DNA of 64,000 bases, taken from positions 310,001 to 374,000 of the forward strand of contig NZ_JADPIB010000001.1 in assembly GCF_015767265.1 (NCBI RefSeq). The letters run 5' to 3'. Source of the stretch: Aureivirga marina (GTDB lineage Bacteria; Bacteroidota; Bacteroidia; Flavobacteriales; Flavobacteriaceae). Below, piece by piece: positions 1-9,548 of the stretch (position 1 is its first letter; every line of letters starts with the position of its first letter). Position numbers and translations under genes: made by a program. The notes below the pieces were generated by a model. That model was not told the origin of the DNA. It ran no database searches and saw only the letters and a list, made by a program, of their open reading frames with translations.

Positions 1-289
1 AGTTTCTTGGTCTTGGTCCAAAAATTCTACCTCCTCCTCTAAATACAGGAGATTTAATAGAACCTGCACGAGCTGTACCAGTACCTTTTTGCTTTTTAAG
101 TTTTCTAGTACTTCCTGTAATCTCTGCTCTTTCTTTAGATTTATGAGTACCTTGTCTTTTGTTTGCTAAGTATTGTTTTACATCCAAATAAACAGCGTGA
201 TCATTTGGCTCGATAGCAAAGATAGAATCAGAAAGTTCTACTTGTCTTCCTGTTTCTTTTCCATTTATATCTAAAACTGCTACTTTCAT
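1..289 (-). CDS. rplD: 50S ribosomal protein L4, partial (3' end outside window)
   Basis: Primary 23S rRNA-binding protein of the large subunit that lines the exit tunnel. The minus-strand reading frame from the ATG at 289 begins [19 protein letters not shown] and continues through a basic segment ([13 protein letters not shown] followed by PVFRGGG), the L4 signature. The frame is open to the window edge, so about 96 of roughly 210 residues are visible. The ATG shares a base with the stop codon of rplC (TAATG), which indicates translational coupling in the S10 operon. Confidence 0.95.
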   Translation of the reverse strand, partial: MKVAVLDINGKETGRQVELSDSIFAIEPNDHAVYLDVKQYLANKRQGTHKSKERAEITGSTRKLKKQKGTGTARAGSIKSPVFRGGGRIFGPRPRN

Positions 290-906
290 TATTTTTCAAT
301 GATTAGGTAAGAGTTTTTGTGTCCAGGAACTGCTCCTTTTACTACTAATAAATTCTTATCAGCAACTACTTTTAAAACTCTTAAGTTTTGAACTTTAACT
401 TTATCTCCACCCATTCTTCCTGCCATACGCATTCCTTTGAATACTCTTGCAGGATAAGATGCAGCTCCAATAGAACCAGGTGCTCTTAAACGGTTATGTT
501 GACCGTGAGTTGCTTGTCCAACTCCAGCAAATCCATGACGTTTTACAACCCCTTGGAATCCTTTACCTTTAGAAATTCCTGATACATCAACAAATTCTCC
601 TTCAGTAAAGTGCTCAACTGTAATTGAATCACCTAATTTATATTCCTCTTCAAATCCTTGAAATTCAACAACTCTCTTCTTAGCAGTAGTTCCTGCTTTT
701 TTGAAGTGACCTTCTAAAGCTTTTGTAGTATGCTTTTCAGATTTGTCATCGAAACCAAGTTGTAACGCATTATACCCGTCTACCTCTTCGGTTCTGACTT
801 GGGTAACCACACAAGGACCAGCTTCTATAACTGTACATGGAATATTTTTTCCATTCTCGTCAAAAAGGCTAGTCATTCCGATTTTTCTTCCTATTAACCC
901 AGACAT
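289..906 (-). CDS. rplC: 50S ribosomal protein L3
   Basis: Early-assembling large-subunit protein near the peptidyl transferase centre. The 205-residue product has the family start [10 protein letters not shown], the central [13 protein letters not shown] segment, and the H-rich [16 protein letters not shown] region followed by MAGRMGG. Length is normal for bacterial L3. It lies between rpsJ (94 bp upstream) and rplD (stop/start overlap). A hairpin in the upstream gap is listed separately. Confidence 0.98.
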   Translation of the reverse strand: MSGLIGRKIGMTSLFDENGKNIPCTVIEAGPCVVTQVRTEEVDGYNALQLGFDDKSEKHTTKALEGHFKKAGTTAKKRVVEFQGFEEEYKLGDSITVEHFTEGEFVDVSGISKGKGFQGVVKRHGFAGVGQATHGQHNRLRAPGSIGAASYPARVFKGMRMAGRMGGDKVKVQNLRVLKVVADKNLLVVKGAVPGHKNSYLIIEK

Positions 907-951
907 TATTTATAAAATTTATTAATATTTATTTATTATTATTCGCAGAAG

Positions 952-978
952 AAGTTACCCAGAATTTCTAGGTAACTT
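952..978 (-). promoter_or_regulatory. Hairpin in the rpsJ-rplC gap (possible mRNA control element)
   Basis: In the transcript of the minus strand, AAGUUACC (978-971) can pair with GGUAACUU (959-952), giving eight base pairs around an 11-nt loop. There is no U-run after it, so it does not look like an intrinsic terminator inside this essential operon. It may be an attenuation or ribosomal-protein autoregulation site, or an mRNA processing site. Function is inferred only from position. Confidence 0.35.
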
Positions 979-1000
979 TCTCTACTTTTTGATATTTTTA

Positions 1001-1306
1001 TCAAACTTTAATTTCTACTTCAACTCCTGATGGTAATTCTAACTTCATTAAAGCATCGATAGTCTTAGAAGAAGAACTATAGATATCTAATAATCTTTTG
1101 TAAGAACTTAATTGGAATTGCTCTCTAGATTTTTTGTTTACGTGTGGAGAACGTAATACAGTAAAAATCTTTTTATGTGTTGGTAAAGGAATTGGTCCGT
1201 TGATAACAGCACCAGTATTCTTTACTGTCTTTACGATTTTCTCAGCAGATTTGTCTACTAAGTTGTGATCGTATGATTTTAATTTTATTCTGATTTTTTG
1301 ACTCAT
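1001..1306 (-). CDS. rpsJ: 30S ribosomal protein S10
   Basis: Small-subunit head protein, also NusE in antitermination. The 101 residues begin [20 protein letters not shown] and contain the invariant GPIPLPT loop and the [13 protein letters not shown] segment. It lies 18 bp after fusA on the same strand. As in other Bacteroidota, fusA is followed directly by rpsJ without tuf between them. Confidence 0.98.
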   Translation of the reverse strand: MSQKIRIKLKSYDHNLVDKSAEKIVKTVKNTGAVINGPIPLPTHKKIFTVLRSPHVNKKSREQFQLSSYKRLLDIYSSSSKTIDALMKLELPSGVEVEIKV

Positions 1307-1324
1307 TGTTTCTAACTTTAGCTA

Positions 1325-3448
1325 TTAACCTTTCGCTTTCTCAATTACTTCCTCTTGGATGTTAGAAGGAGTTTGTGCATAGTGAGAGAATACCATTGAT
1401 GATGTTGCTCTACCTGATGTTAATGTTCTTAATGTAGTTACATATCCAAACATTTCAGATAATGGAACTTCAGCTCTAACAACTTTTGCTCCAGACTTAT
1501 CATCCATACTATTCACTTGTCCTCTACGACGGTTTAAGTCTCCTACTACATCTCCCATGTTCTCTTCTGGAGTAACAACTTCTAAACTCATGATTGGCTC
1601 TAAGATCACGGCACCTGCAGCTTTTGCTCCAGACTTATATCCTAACTTAGCAGCTAATTCGAAAGAAAGTTGATCTGAATCCACAGGGTGGAAAGATCCA
1701 TCCTTAAGAGTAACTTTCATAGAATCCATTACGAATCCAGCTAAAGGTCCATTTTGCATTGCCTCTTTGAATCCTTTTTCTACTGAAGGAATAAATTCTT
1801 TAGGAATACGTCCACCTTTAATCTCATCAACAAACTGTAAACCTGGTCCTTTGAAATCTTCATCAGCTCTACCCATTTCGAATACGATATCTCCAAACTT
1901 ACCACGTCCTCCAGATTGCTTCTTATAAGTCTCTCTAAGTTCTGTAGTATTCATGAATGCCTCTTTGTACTCTACTTGTGGCTCACCTTGAGTTACTTCA
2001 ACTTTAAACTCACGTTTTAAACGGTCAACAATGATATCTAAGTGAAGCTCTCCCATTCCTGAAATTACTGTTTGACCTGAAGCCTCATCAGTTTTTACTT
2101 GGAATGTTGGATCTTCTTCTGCTAATTTTGCTAAAGCTAAACCTAATTTTTCAACATCAGCTTTAGTTTTAGGCTCAACAGCGATACCAATTACAGGATC
2201 AGGGAAATCCATACTTTCTAATACAATAGGAGCTTCTTGAGCACACAATGTATCTCCAGTTTTGATATCCTTAAATCCTACAGCAGCTCCAATATCTCCA
2301 GCTTCGATAGAATCAATAGCGTTTTGTTTATTTGAGTGCATTTGGTAGATACGTGAGATACGCTCTTTTTTACCAGAACGAGAATTCCATACGTAAGATC
2401 CTGCATCTAATTTTCCAGAATAAGCACGGAAGAAAGCTAAACGTCCTACGAAAGGATCTGTAGCAATCTTAAACGCTAATGCTGAGAAAGGATCATTTAC
2501 ATCTGGTTTACGAGAAGTTTCCTCTTCAGTCTTAGGGTTAGTTCCTACGATATCATCTTTATCTAATGGAGAAGGTAAATATCTACAAACTGCATCTAAT
2601 AAGAATTGAACTCCTTTGTTTTTGAATGCAGATCCACAGATCATTGGGATGATAGCCATATCCATTACAGCAGCTCTTAAAGCAGCATGTACTTCATCTT
2701 CTGTAATAGAGTTTTCATCTTCCATGAATTTCTCTAAAAGGTTGTCATCATAAGCAGCAACCTCCTCGATTAATAAAGCTCTGTACTCAGCAGCTTCTTC
2801 TTTTAAATCTTCTGGAATTTCAACTACATCAAAAGTAGATCCTTTAGATTCCTCATGCCAGATAATAGCTCTATTTTTAACTAAATCAATGATTCCTTTA
2901 AAATCAGCCTCATCTCCAATTGGTAAAACGATTGGCACAGCATTAGAACCTAACATTTCTTTAACTTGTTTACACACGTTTAAGAAGTTTGATCCTTGAC
3001 GGTCCATTTTGTTTACGAATCCCATTCTTGGAACTTTGTAGTTATCAGCTAATCTCCAGTTAGTTTCAGATTGAGGCTCAACACCATCAACTGCACTAAA
3101 TAAGAATACTAATCCATCAAGAACTCTTAAAGAACGGTTTACCTCTACTGTAAAGTCAACGTGACCTGGAGTATCAATAATGTTAAAGTGATATCCTTTT
3201 GCATCTGAAGTTGGTTTTCCGTTTTCAGTTGGGAAATTCCAAGTACAAGTAGTTGCAGCAGATGTAATAGTAATCCCTCTTTCCTGCTCTTGCTCCATCC
3301 AGTCCATTGTAGCAGCACCATCATGTACTTCTCCAATTTTATGAGAAACTCCAGTATAATAAAGGATACGCTCCGTTGTAGTAGTCTTACCGGCATCAAT
3401 ATGCGCAGCAATACCAATGTTTCTTGTGTATTTTAAATCTCTTGCCAT
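1325..3448 (-). CDS. fusA: Translation elongation factor G
   Basis: GTPase that drives tRNA-mRNA translocation and, with RRF, ribosome recycling. The 707-residue product has the P-loop AHIDAGKT at residues 15-22, the G3 motif DTPGH at about 92-96, NKMD shortly after, and the C-terminal domain IV/V region ending in the typical SSMVFSHY segment. Length is normal for EF-G1. It sits 11 bp downstream of rpsG within the str operon and is co-transcribed with it. Confidence 0.98.
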   Translation of the reverse strand: MARDLKYTRNIGIAAHIDAGKTTTTERILYYTGVSHKIGEVHDGAATMDWMEQEQERGITITSAATTCTWNFPTENGKPTSDAKGYHFNIIDTPGHVDFTVEVNRSLRVLDGLVFLFSAVDGVEPQSETNWRLADNYKVPRMGFVNKMDRQGSNFLNVCKQVKEMLGSNAVPIVLPIGDEADFKGIIDLVKNRAIIWHEESKGSTFDVVEIPEDLKEEAAEYRALLIEEVAAYDDNLLEKFMEDENSITEDEVHAALRAAVMDMAIIPMICGSAFKNKGVQFLLDAVCRYLPSPLDKDDIVGTNPKTEEETSRKPDVNDPFSALAFKIATDPFVGRLAFFRAYSGKLDAGSYVWNSRSGKKERISRIYQMHSNKQNAIDSIEAGDIGAAVGFKDIKTGDTLCAQEAPIVLESMDFPDPVIGIAVEPKTKADVEKLGLALAKLAEEDPTFQVKTDEASGQTVISGMGELHLDIIVDRLKREFKVEVTQGEPQVEYKEAFMNTTELRETYKKQSGGRGKFGDIVFEMGRADEDFKGPGLQFVDEIKGGRIPKEFIPSVEKGFKEAMQNGPLAGFVMDSMKVTLKDGSFHPVDSDQLSFELAAKLGYKSGAKAAGAVILEPIMSLEVVTPEENMGDVVGDLNRRRGQVNSMDDKSGAKVVRAEVPLSEMFGYVTTLRTLTSGRATSSMVFSHYAQTPSNIQEEVIEKAKG

Positions 3449-3459
3449 GGTTAATTATA

Positions 3460-3936
3460 TTAGAATCTAAAGTGTGAGAAAGCTTTATTAGCGTCCGCCA
3501 TTTTGTGAACATCAACTCTTTTCTTAACAGCAGCACCTTCTTCTTTAGCAGCAGCTAAAATCTCTGCAGCTAATCTCTGAGCCATTGATTTTTCATTACG
3601 CTTTCTAGCGAAAAGAATTAACCATTTAATAGCCATAGATACTTTTCTATCTGGTCTAATTTGCATTGGAATTTGGAATGTAGCTCCTCCAACACGACGG
3701 CTACGTACTTCTACGTGTGGCATCACGTTAGATAATGCATCTTTCCAAATCTCTAAAGCAGATTTTTCTTCATCTTGTTTCTTTGCTTCTACGATATCTA
3801 ATGCATCGTAAAATACTTTAAAAGCTACAGATTTCTTTCCGTCCCACATTAACATGTTTACGAATCTAGTTACTAACTGATCGTTAAACCTTGGATCTGG
3901 TAAAAGAACTCTTTTTTTCGCTCTTCTTTTTCTCAT
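3460..3936 (-). CDS. rpsG: 30S ribosomal protein S7
   Basis: Primary 16S rRNA binder that organises the 30S head. The 158-residue protein begins [17 protein letters not shown] and contains [15 protein letters not shown] and the [13 protein letters not shown] region typical of S7. It lies between rpsL (26 bp) and fusA (11 bp) in the standard str operon order. Confidence 0.98.
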   Translation of the reverse strand: MRKRRAKKRVLLPDPRFNDQLVTRFVNMLMWDGKKSVAFKVFYDALDIVEAKKQDEEKSALEIWKDALSNVMPHVEVRSRRVGGATFQIPMQIRPDRKVSMAIKWLILFARKRNEKSMAQRLAAEILAAAKEEGAAVKKRVDVHKMADANKAFSHFRF

Positions 3937-3962
3937 CGTTGTTTCTTTAAAAAATTAAAAAT

Positions 3963-4337
3963 TTACTTCTTAGGACGTTTTGTACCATATTTAGATCGAC
4001 GTTGAGTTCTTCCTTCAACACCAGCAGTATCTAAAGCACCACGAACGATGTGGTATCTTACCCCTGGTAAATCTTTAACTCTTCCTCCCCTAACTAATAC
4101 TATCGAGTGCTCTTGTAAATTGTGTCCTTCTCCTGGGATGTAAGCATTTACCTCGTTACCGTTTGTTAAACGAACTCTGGCAACTTTTCTCATTGCAGAG
4201 TTTGGTTTCTTAGGTGTCGTAGTGTAAACACGTGTACATACTCCTCTTCTTTGAGGACATGAATTTAAAGCAGCCGATTTACTCTTCTTAGTTATTGTGG
4301 TTCTTCCCTTGCGTACTAATTGTTGAATAGTTGGCAT
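3963..4337 (-). CDS. rpsL: 30S ribosomal protein S12
   Basis: Decoding-site protein of the small subunit. The 124 residues include [17 protein letters not shown] and [17 protein letters not shown], the two loops where streptomycin-resistance changes arise. The visible lysines (PKKPNSA and RVKDLPG) are the wild-type residues. It is the first gene of the operon, directly behind the promoter at 4395-4425. Confidence 0.98.
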   Translation of the reverse strand: MPTIQQLVRKGRTTITKKSKSAALNSCPQRRGVCTRVYTTTPKKPNSAMRKVARVRLTNGNEVNAYIPGEGHNLQEHSIVLVRGGRVKDLPGVRYHIVRGALDTAGVEGRTQRRSKYGTKRPKK

Positions 4338-4394
4338 ACTAAATTTATATTAATTACGTTTTTATTTTATTAACTCTCTGTTTTTTAGAGTGTG

Positions 4395-4425
4395 CAAATG
4401 TATGAATTTTTTCTCGTTAATCAAA
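4395..4425 (-). promoter_or_regulatory. Promoter of the rpsL-rpsG-fusA-rpsJ-rplC-rplD operon
   Basis: On the minus strand a -33 TTTG (4425-4422) is followed after 19 bases by TACATTTG (4402-4395), an exact match to the Bacteroidota -7 consensus TAnnTTTG. Transcription would begin near 4390, leaving a leader of about 50 nt before rpsL. It is the cleanest promoter in the window. Confidence 0.8.
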
Positions 4426-4465
4426 CCTCATACAATTTATTTTTCATTTCTTAACATTTAATTGT

Positions 4466-4473
4466 TACTTTCG
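4466..4473 (+). promoter_or_regulatory. Probable -7 box for the Omp85-like gene
   Basis: TACTTTCG matches TAnnTTTG at seven of eight positions and lies 23 bp before the GTG start at 4497. No convincing TTG -33 element is seen at the expected distance, so the call rests on the -7 box and the divergent intergenic position. Confidence 0.4.
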
Positions 4474-4496
4474 CCAAAATTTCAACATTTTCACTA

Positions 4497-6191
4497 GTGA
4501 AGAATCTTAATATCAAACCCTTATATCTACTTTTTTTTAGTATACTATTTCTTTTTAATGCAAAAATCTATAGCCAGAATATTATTCTAAAAGCCATAGA
4601 TTCAGAGAATAATGCTGTTGAAAAAAATAAGGATTTTACTTACAAAAATAATTTTAAAAATGTTGATTCTTTAAATTTAGAAATTGAAAAAATTCAAAAA
4701 AAATTACAATTAGAAGGTTTTTACAATTCTTACTTAAAAAATAAAATTTCTAAAAAAGATACAATAACAGCTATTTTTGATTTAGGCAAAAAAATTGATA
4801 AACTTATATTAAGGTATAAAGAAGAACAAATTACAGATTTAAATTTTAGTTCAAATGTCAAAATTGAAAACAATACAATTATTGCTTCTCCAAAATACAT
4901 CGAACAAATTTTAAACACAATTGTTTCTTATTTTGAAAATCAAGGAAACTCTTTTTCAAATGTATATTTATATAATTTAAATCAAAAAGATGGAAATCTC
5001 TATGCTAATTTGCAAGTAGAAAAATCAAATCAGCGGCATATTGATTCTATTATTATTGAAGGTTATAAATCTTTCCCTAAATCATTCATTAAACATAAGT
5101 TGCAATTAAAAAAAGGAAGTGTATTTACAAAAGATAAATTAAAAACAGCTTCTACAGTTTTAAAATCAATTCCATTTGTAGAAGAAATTAAATCTCCACA
5201 AATTTTATTTACAAAAGATACAACAGCAATTTATCTTTATTTAAAAAAGAGAAACCGAAATATTTTTGATGGATTAATTGGGTTTAACTCCAATGAAGAT
5301 GATGGAAAGTTGAGATTAAATGGTCATTTACGATTAGAATTATTTAATATGTTTAATAATGGTGAAGAAATAAAGATTTTTTGGGAGAGTTTTCCTGAAG
5401 AAAAAACGATGTTAAATGTTGGAGGTAAAATACCTTATATTTTTAATTCTCCTGTTTCTCCAAGTGTCAATCTAGAAATTTTTAAACAAGATTCTACTTT
5501 CGTCTCAACGAAATTTAATTTTGAATTAAGTTATAGTATAAATCACAAAAATGAATTGAGTGGTTTTTACAATTCTGAAAGCTCTTCAAATCTTTTAAAT
5601 AATTCGCTTTCAAATCTAACAGTCGAAGATTTTACAAATAATTTTTATGGAATTCGATATAATTATATAGAATATAATGATTCCTATTTACAACCAAGAA
5701 AATTTTATTTAGAACTAAAACCATCTATTGGAACACGAAAAGCAGAAGAAACAATTGCACAACAAAAAATTTCTGGATCCGCTTCTTATCTCTGGCTATT
5801 AAATAGAAAAAACTATTTATATATACGAAATATTTCGGCTCATTTAAACTCTTCAAATTATATATTTAATGAATTATTTCGAATTGGTGGTGCAAACTCT
5901 ATTAGAGGATTCAATGAGAGTAGTATTTTCGTTTCTACTTATAGTTTGTTTAATATAGAATATCGCTACCTTTTGTCTGATTTATCTTACCTTTATAGTA
6001 TCACCGATTTTGCATATACAAATAATGAAATTGATAACGTTTCAGATAATGCGTATGGACTAGGAATTGGGTATGTTTACTTTAAAAATAATAGTAAAAT
6101 TAACATCAGTTACGCCGTTGGAAGCTTTGGAAATGAGAATTTTGACTTCAATAATTCGAAATTTCACATAAAATTCACCTATTTTTTCTAG
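4497..6191 (+). CDS. Omp85/BamA-TamA family outer membrane protein
   Basis: Predicted outer-membrane beta-barrel of the Omp85 superfamily. The 564-residue product has a Sec signal peptide (hydrophobic stretch about 9-24, ending YSQ), a short periplasmic part with one or two POTRA-like units (IIIEGYKSFPKSFIKHKL and KKGSVFTKDKL, about 165-255), and a C-terminal barrel. The barrel contains GGANSIRGFNE, the conserved Omp85 L6 motif, and ends in aromatic Phe. It is shorter than BamA (about 800) and is likelier to be a TamA-like or lineage-specific assembly factor. The start is GTG at 4497; no upstream ATG is in frame and the signal peptide begins immediately. It is divergent from the ribosomal operon and stands alone. 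Confidence 0.8.
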   Translation: MKNLNIKPLYLLFFSILFLFNAKIYSQNIILKAIDSENNAVEKNKDFTYKNNFKNVDSLNLEIEKIQKKLQLEGFYNSYLKNKISKKDTITAIFDLGKKIDKLILRYKEEQITDLNFSSNVKIENNTIIASPKYIEQILNTIVSYFENQGNSFSNVYLYNLNQKDGNLYANLQVEKSNQRHIDSIIIEGYKSFPKSFIKHKLQLKKGSVFTKDKLKTASTVLKSIPFVEEIKSPQILFTKDTTAIYLYLKKRNRNIFDGLIGFNSNEDDGKLRLNGHLRLELFNMFNNGEEIKIFWESFPEEKTMLNVGGKIPYIFNSPVSPSVNLEIFKQDSTFVSTKFNFELSYSINHKNELSGFYNSESSSNLLNNSLSNLTVEDFTNNFYGIRYNYIEYNDSYLQPRKFYLELKPSIGTRKAEETIAQQKISGSASYLWLLNRKNYLYIRNISAHLNSSNYIFNELFRIGGANSIRGFNESSIFVSTYSLFNIEYRYLLSDLSYLYSITDFAYTNNEIDNVSDNAYGLGIGYVYFKNNSKINISYAVGSFGNENFDFNNSKFHIKFTYFF

Positions 6192-6330
6192 TTCAAACTT
6201 CTTCTTAACCCTTATAAACACTAAAGAAATTAAGGATTGTAATTTATTTTTATAGTTTTTGATAAATACTATTGCTTTTTTAACAAATTTTTAGGAATTT
6301 TAAGTGTATTTAATCAAATAATTATACATA

Positions 6331-9300
6331 ATGAAATCATTAATTAGTAAAGGCTTGACACTTTTATTAGTGTTTGTAGTGCAGGTCAGTATTGCACAAA
6401 CAAAAACAATTACTGGTACTGTTAGTGACGAAACTGGGCCAGTCCCTGGTGTAAACATCGTCGTTAAAGGTACTGCGACTGGAACTGATACGGATTTTGA
6501 AGGAAACTTCTCTATTGAAGCTTCGTCAGATGACATATTAGTTTTTAGTTTTGTAGGATATAAAACTGTAGAAGAATTGGTAGGAGACAGAACTGTAATC
6601 TATCTTACTTTAACAGAAGACACGGAAGCACTTGATGAAGTGGTTGTAACCGCTCTTGGAGTTTCGAGAGATAAAAAATCTCTTGGATACGCAACACAAG
6701 AAGTAAAAGGAGACGATGTTAACACAATTAAAAGTGGAAACATTACAAATGCGCTTTCTGGAAAAGTTTCAGGGGTTCAAATTAAAACAAATAATAATAT
6801 TGGTGGATCTACAAACGTAATTATTCGTGGTAATTCTTCTTTAGGATTTGATAACCAAGCATTATTTGTTGTTGATGGTGTACCAATTGATAATTCAACA
6901 ACGAATGCTGGAGGTCAATCTACAGCTCGTGGAGGATATGACTTTGGTAACGTTGCATCGGATATCAACCCAGAAGATATTGCATCTGTGAACGTACTTA
7001 AAGGAGCAGCAGCATCTGCATTATATGGATCAAGAGCTGCAAACGGGGTAATCATCATTACTACAAAAAAAGGAAGAAAAGGAAGAGGAATTGGAGTAAC
7101 AATCAATTCTGGAATTTCTACTGGAAGCATTGACAAAAGTACTTTCCCTAAATATCAAAAACAATATGGAGCTGGATATGGACCATATTATAGTGGACCA
7201 GGAAACTTCTGGTTTGAAGAAGATATTACTGGTGACGGTGTTTTAGATCAAATTGTTCCTGTTAGTGAAGATGCTTCTTATGGAGCACCATTTGATCCAA
7301 ATTTAGAAGTTTACCACTGGAATTCTTTAGATTCTGAATTACCAACTTATTTACAAAAAAGTCCATGGGTTTATCCAGAAAATGATCCTTTAGAATTCTT
7401 TGAAACTCCAGTAACTTATACAAATAGTGTTAGTTTAGATGGAGGAAGTGAAAACGGATCTTTCAGATTAGGATATACTAAATTCAATCAAGAAGGAATT
7501 TTACCAAACAGTATCTTAAATAAAGATATCATTACTTTTGCAGGAATTAACAACTTTACAGATAAATTCAAAGTTTCTGTAAATGCTAGTTATAGTAGAA
7601 TTAAAGCAAGAGGTAGAAACTCTACTGGATATAGTGACAATATCATGTCTATGTTTAGACAATGGTGGCAAACAAACGTTGATGTTAAACAACAAAAAGA
7701 CGCATATTTCTTAACTAATAGAAACGTAACTTGGAATTATGCTTATCCAACTGATTTACGTCCAATCTACTGGGATAACCCATACTGGCAAAGATATGAA
7801 AACTACGAAACGGATTCAAGAAACCGTTTATTTGGAAACACTGCTTTAACTTATCAAATCAATGATTGGTTAGAAGTTTTCGCAAGAGCTTCTGTGGATA
7901 CTTATGATGAAATTCAAGAAGAAAGAGTTGCAATTGGAAGTCAAAGAGTTTCTGAATATAGCAGATTCAACAGAACTTTTTCTGAATATAACTATGACTT
8001 AATGTTCAACTTCGATTACAACATTAATGAAAAACTTAATGTAAAAGGTATTGTTGGGGGGAACATCAGAAGACAAAGTATCAGAAGTATTTTTGCACAA
8101 ACTAATGGTGGACTTGTTATTCCTAAATTCTATAGTTTAACAAACTCTAAGAATAACATTTTAGATCCAACAGAAACAGATATTAGAGAAGAAATTGGTG
8201 GTGTTTACGCTAGTGTATCTTTCGGATATAACAACTTAATTTATTTAGATGCTACATTCCGTAGAGATCAATCTTCAACAATTTTAATTGATGATGGAGC
8301 ATTTAACTACCCTTCTATCGCTTCAAGTTTTGTTTTCTCAAACTTAATTGAATCTAGCTGGTTATCTTTCGGTAAAGTAAGATTAAACTATGCAGAAGTA
8401 GGAAATGATGCACCTGTAAATTCATTATATGATATCTATATCAAATCACCAACATTTAACGGACAATCTCTTTGGTCAGCTTCTGGAATTAAAAGAAATC
8501 CAGACTTAAAACCAGAAAGATCTTCAAGTTGGGAGGCTGGTTTAAATATGGACTTTATTGGTAAAAGAATTGGATTTGATTTATCTCTTTACGATACAAG
8601 AACAAAAAATCAAATTGTTAATCTTCCATTATCAAGAGCTACTGGATATGCTAGTCAATTTATCAATGCTGGAGAAGTACAAAATAAAGGTATTGAGTTA
8701 AATTTATATGCTACACCAATTCAAACGGATGACTTTAGATGGAACATCAACATTAACTGGGCGAAAAATGAGAACGAAGTTAAAGAGTTAGATGGAGAAA
8801 TTTCTAACTATCAATTAGGTTCTTTCCAAGGAGGAGTTACAATTAATGCAACTGTTGGACAACCTTATGGAACAATTCAAGGAACAGATTATGTTTACCA
8901 TGAAAATGGAGAGAAAGTAGTAAATGAAAGTACAGGATATTATGAAGAAAGTAGTACTTCTGATAACATCATCGGTAATATTACTCCAGACTGGAATGCA
9001 GGTATTACAAATACAGTATCATACAAAGATTTCTCTTTAAGTTTCTTAATTGACATCCAACAAGGTGGAGATATTTTCTCATTAGACCAATATTATGGTA
9101 GAGCTACTGGATTATACGAAGAAACAGCATTCATCAATGACTTAGGAAATCCTGTTCGTAATTCATTAGATGATGGTGGAGGATTTATCAATCCTGGTGT
9201 ATATGCTGATGGAACTCCTAATACAACAAGAGCAAGTGCTGAAACATTTGGAGCTTGGGGTTATAGAAGATTACCAAATAAAGCATTCATTTATGATGCA

Positions 9301-9537
9301 TCATATGTTAAATTAAGAGAAGTTTCTCTATCATATAATTTTAAAGACTTAATCAAAGATAAATTTATTAAAGATTTAGTTTTCACATTAACTGGTTCAA
9401 ACTTATGGATTATCAGCAAAAATTTACCACATGCTGATCCTGAGGCTGGTTTAAGTGCTGGTAACTTACAAGGATATCAGAGTGGACCACTACCAACTAC
9501 GAGAACTTATGGATTTAATGTTAAATTAAGTTTCTAA
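6331..9537 (+). CDS. SusC/RagA family TonB-linked outer membrane transporter
   Basis: Energy-coupled outer-membrane importer for a polymer fragment or other large nutrient. The 1068-residue protein has a signal peptide (1-22, ending SIAQ), an N-terminal carboxypeptidase-D-like beta-sandwich (TITGTVSDETGPVPGVNIVV, about 25-108), the SusC linker LDEVVVTALG, a plug domain (about 115-245 with GKVSGVQI, VIIRGNSSLG, LFVVDGVPIDN, NGVIIITTKKG) and a long barrel ending in a terminal Phe (FNVKLSF). A SusD-like lipoprotein follows 11 bp later, the standard pair. No glycosidase, sulfatase or regulator lies nearby, so the substrate cannot be read from context. Confidence 0.95.
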   Translation: MKSLISKGLTLLLVFVVQVSIAQTKTITGTVSDETGPVPGVNIVVKGTATGTDTDFEGNFSIEASSDDILVFSFVGYKTVEELVGDRTVIYLTLTEDTEALDEVVVTALGVSRDKKSLGYATQEVKGDDVNTIKSGNITNALSGKVSGVQIKTNNNIGGSTNVIIRGNSSLGFDNQALFVVDGVPIDNSTTNAGGQSTARGGYDFGNVASDINPEDIASVNVLKGAAASALYGSRAANGVIIITTKKGRKGRGIGVTINSGISTGSIDKSTFPKYQKQYGAGYGPYYSGPGNFWFEEDITGDGVLDQIVPVSEDASYGAPFDPNLEVYHWNSLDSELPTYLQKSPWVYPENDPLEFFETPVTYTNSVSLDGGSENGSFRLGYTKFNQEGILPNSILNKDIITFAGINNFTDKFKVSVNASYSRIKARGRNSTGYSDNIMSMFRQWWQTNVDVKQQKDAYFLTNRNVTWNYAYPTDLRPIYWDNPYWQRYENYETDSRNRLFGNTALTYQINDWLEVFARASVDTYDEIQEERVAIGSQRVSEYSRFNRTFSEYNYDLMFNFDYNINEKLNVKGIVGGNIRRQSIRSIFAQTNGGLVIPKFYSLTNSKNNILDPTETDIREEIGGVYASVSFGYNNLIYLDATFRRDQSSTILIDDGAFNYPSIASSFVFSNLIESSWLSFGKVRLNYAEVGNDAPVNSLYDIYIKSPTFNGQSLWSASGIKRNPDLKPERSSSWEAGLNMDFIGKRIGFDLSLYDTRTKNQIVNLPLSRATGYASQFINAGEVQNKGIELNLYATPIQTDDFRWNININWAKNENEVKELDGEISNYQLGSFQGGVTINATVGQPYGTIQGTDYVYHENGEKVVNESTGYYEESSTSDNIIGNITPDWNAGITNTVSYKDFSLSFLIDIQQGGDIFSLDQYYGRATGLYEETAFINDLGNPVRNSLDDGGGFINPGVYADGTPNTTRASAETFGAWGYRRLPNKAFIYDASYVKLREVSLSYNFKDLIKDKFIKDLVFTLTGSNLWIISKNLPHADPEAGLSAGNLQGYQSGPLPTTRTYGFNVKLSF

Positions 9538-9548
9538 AAAAGCAAATT

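Noticed and set aside
3145-3417. ORF in an alternative frame inside fusA
   Set aside because: Lies wholly within the EF-G coding sequence and has no independent signals.
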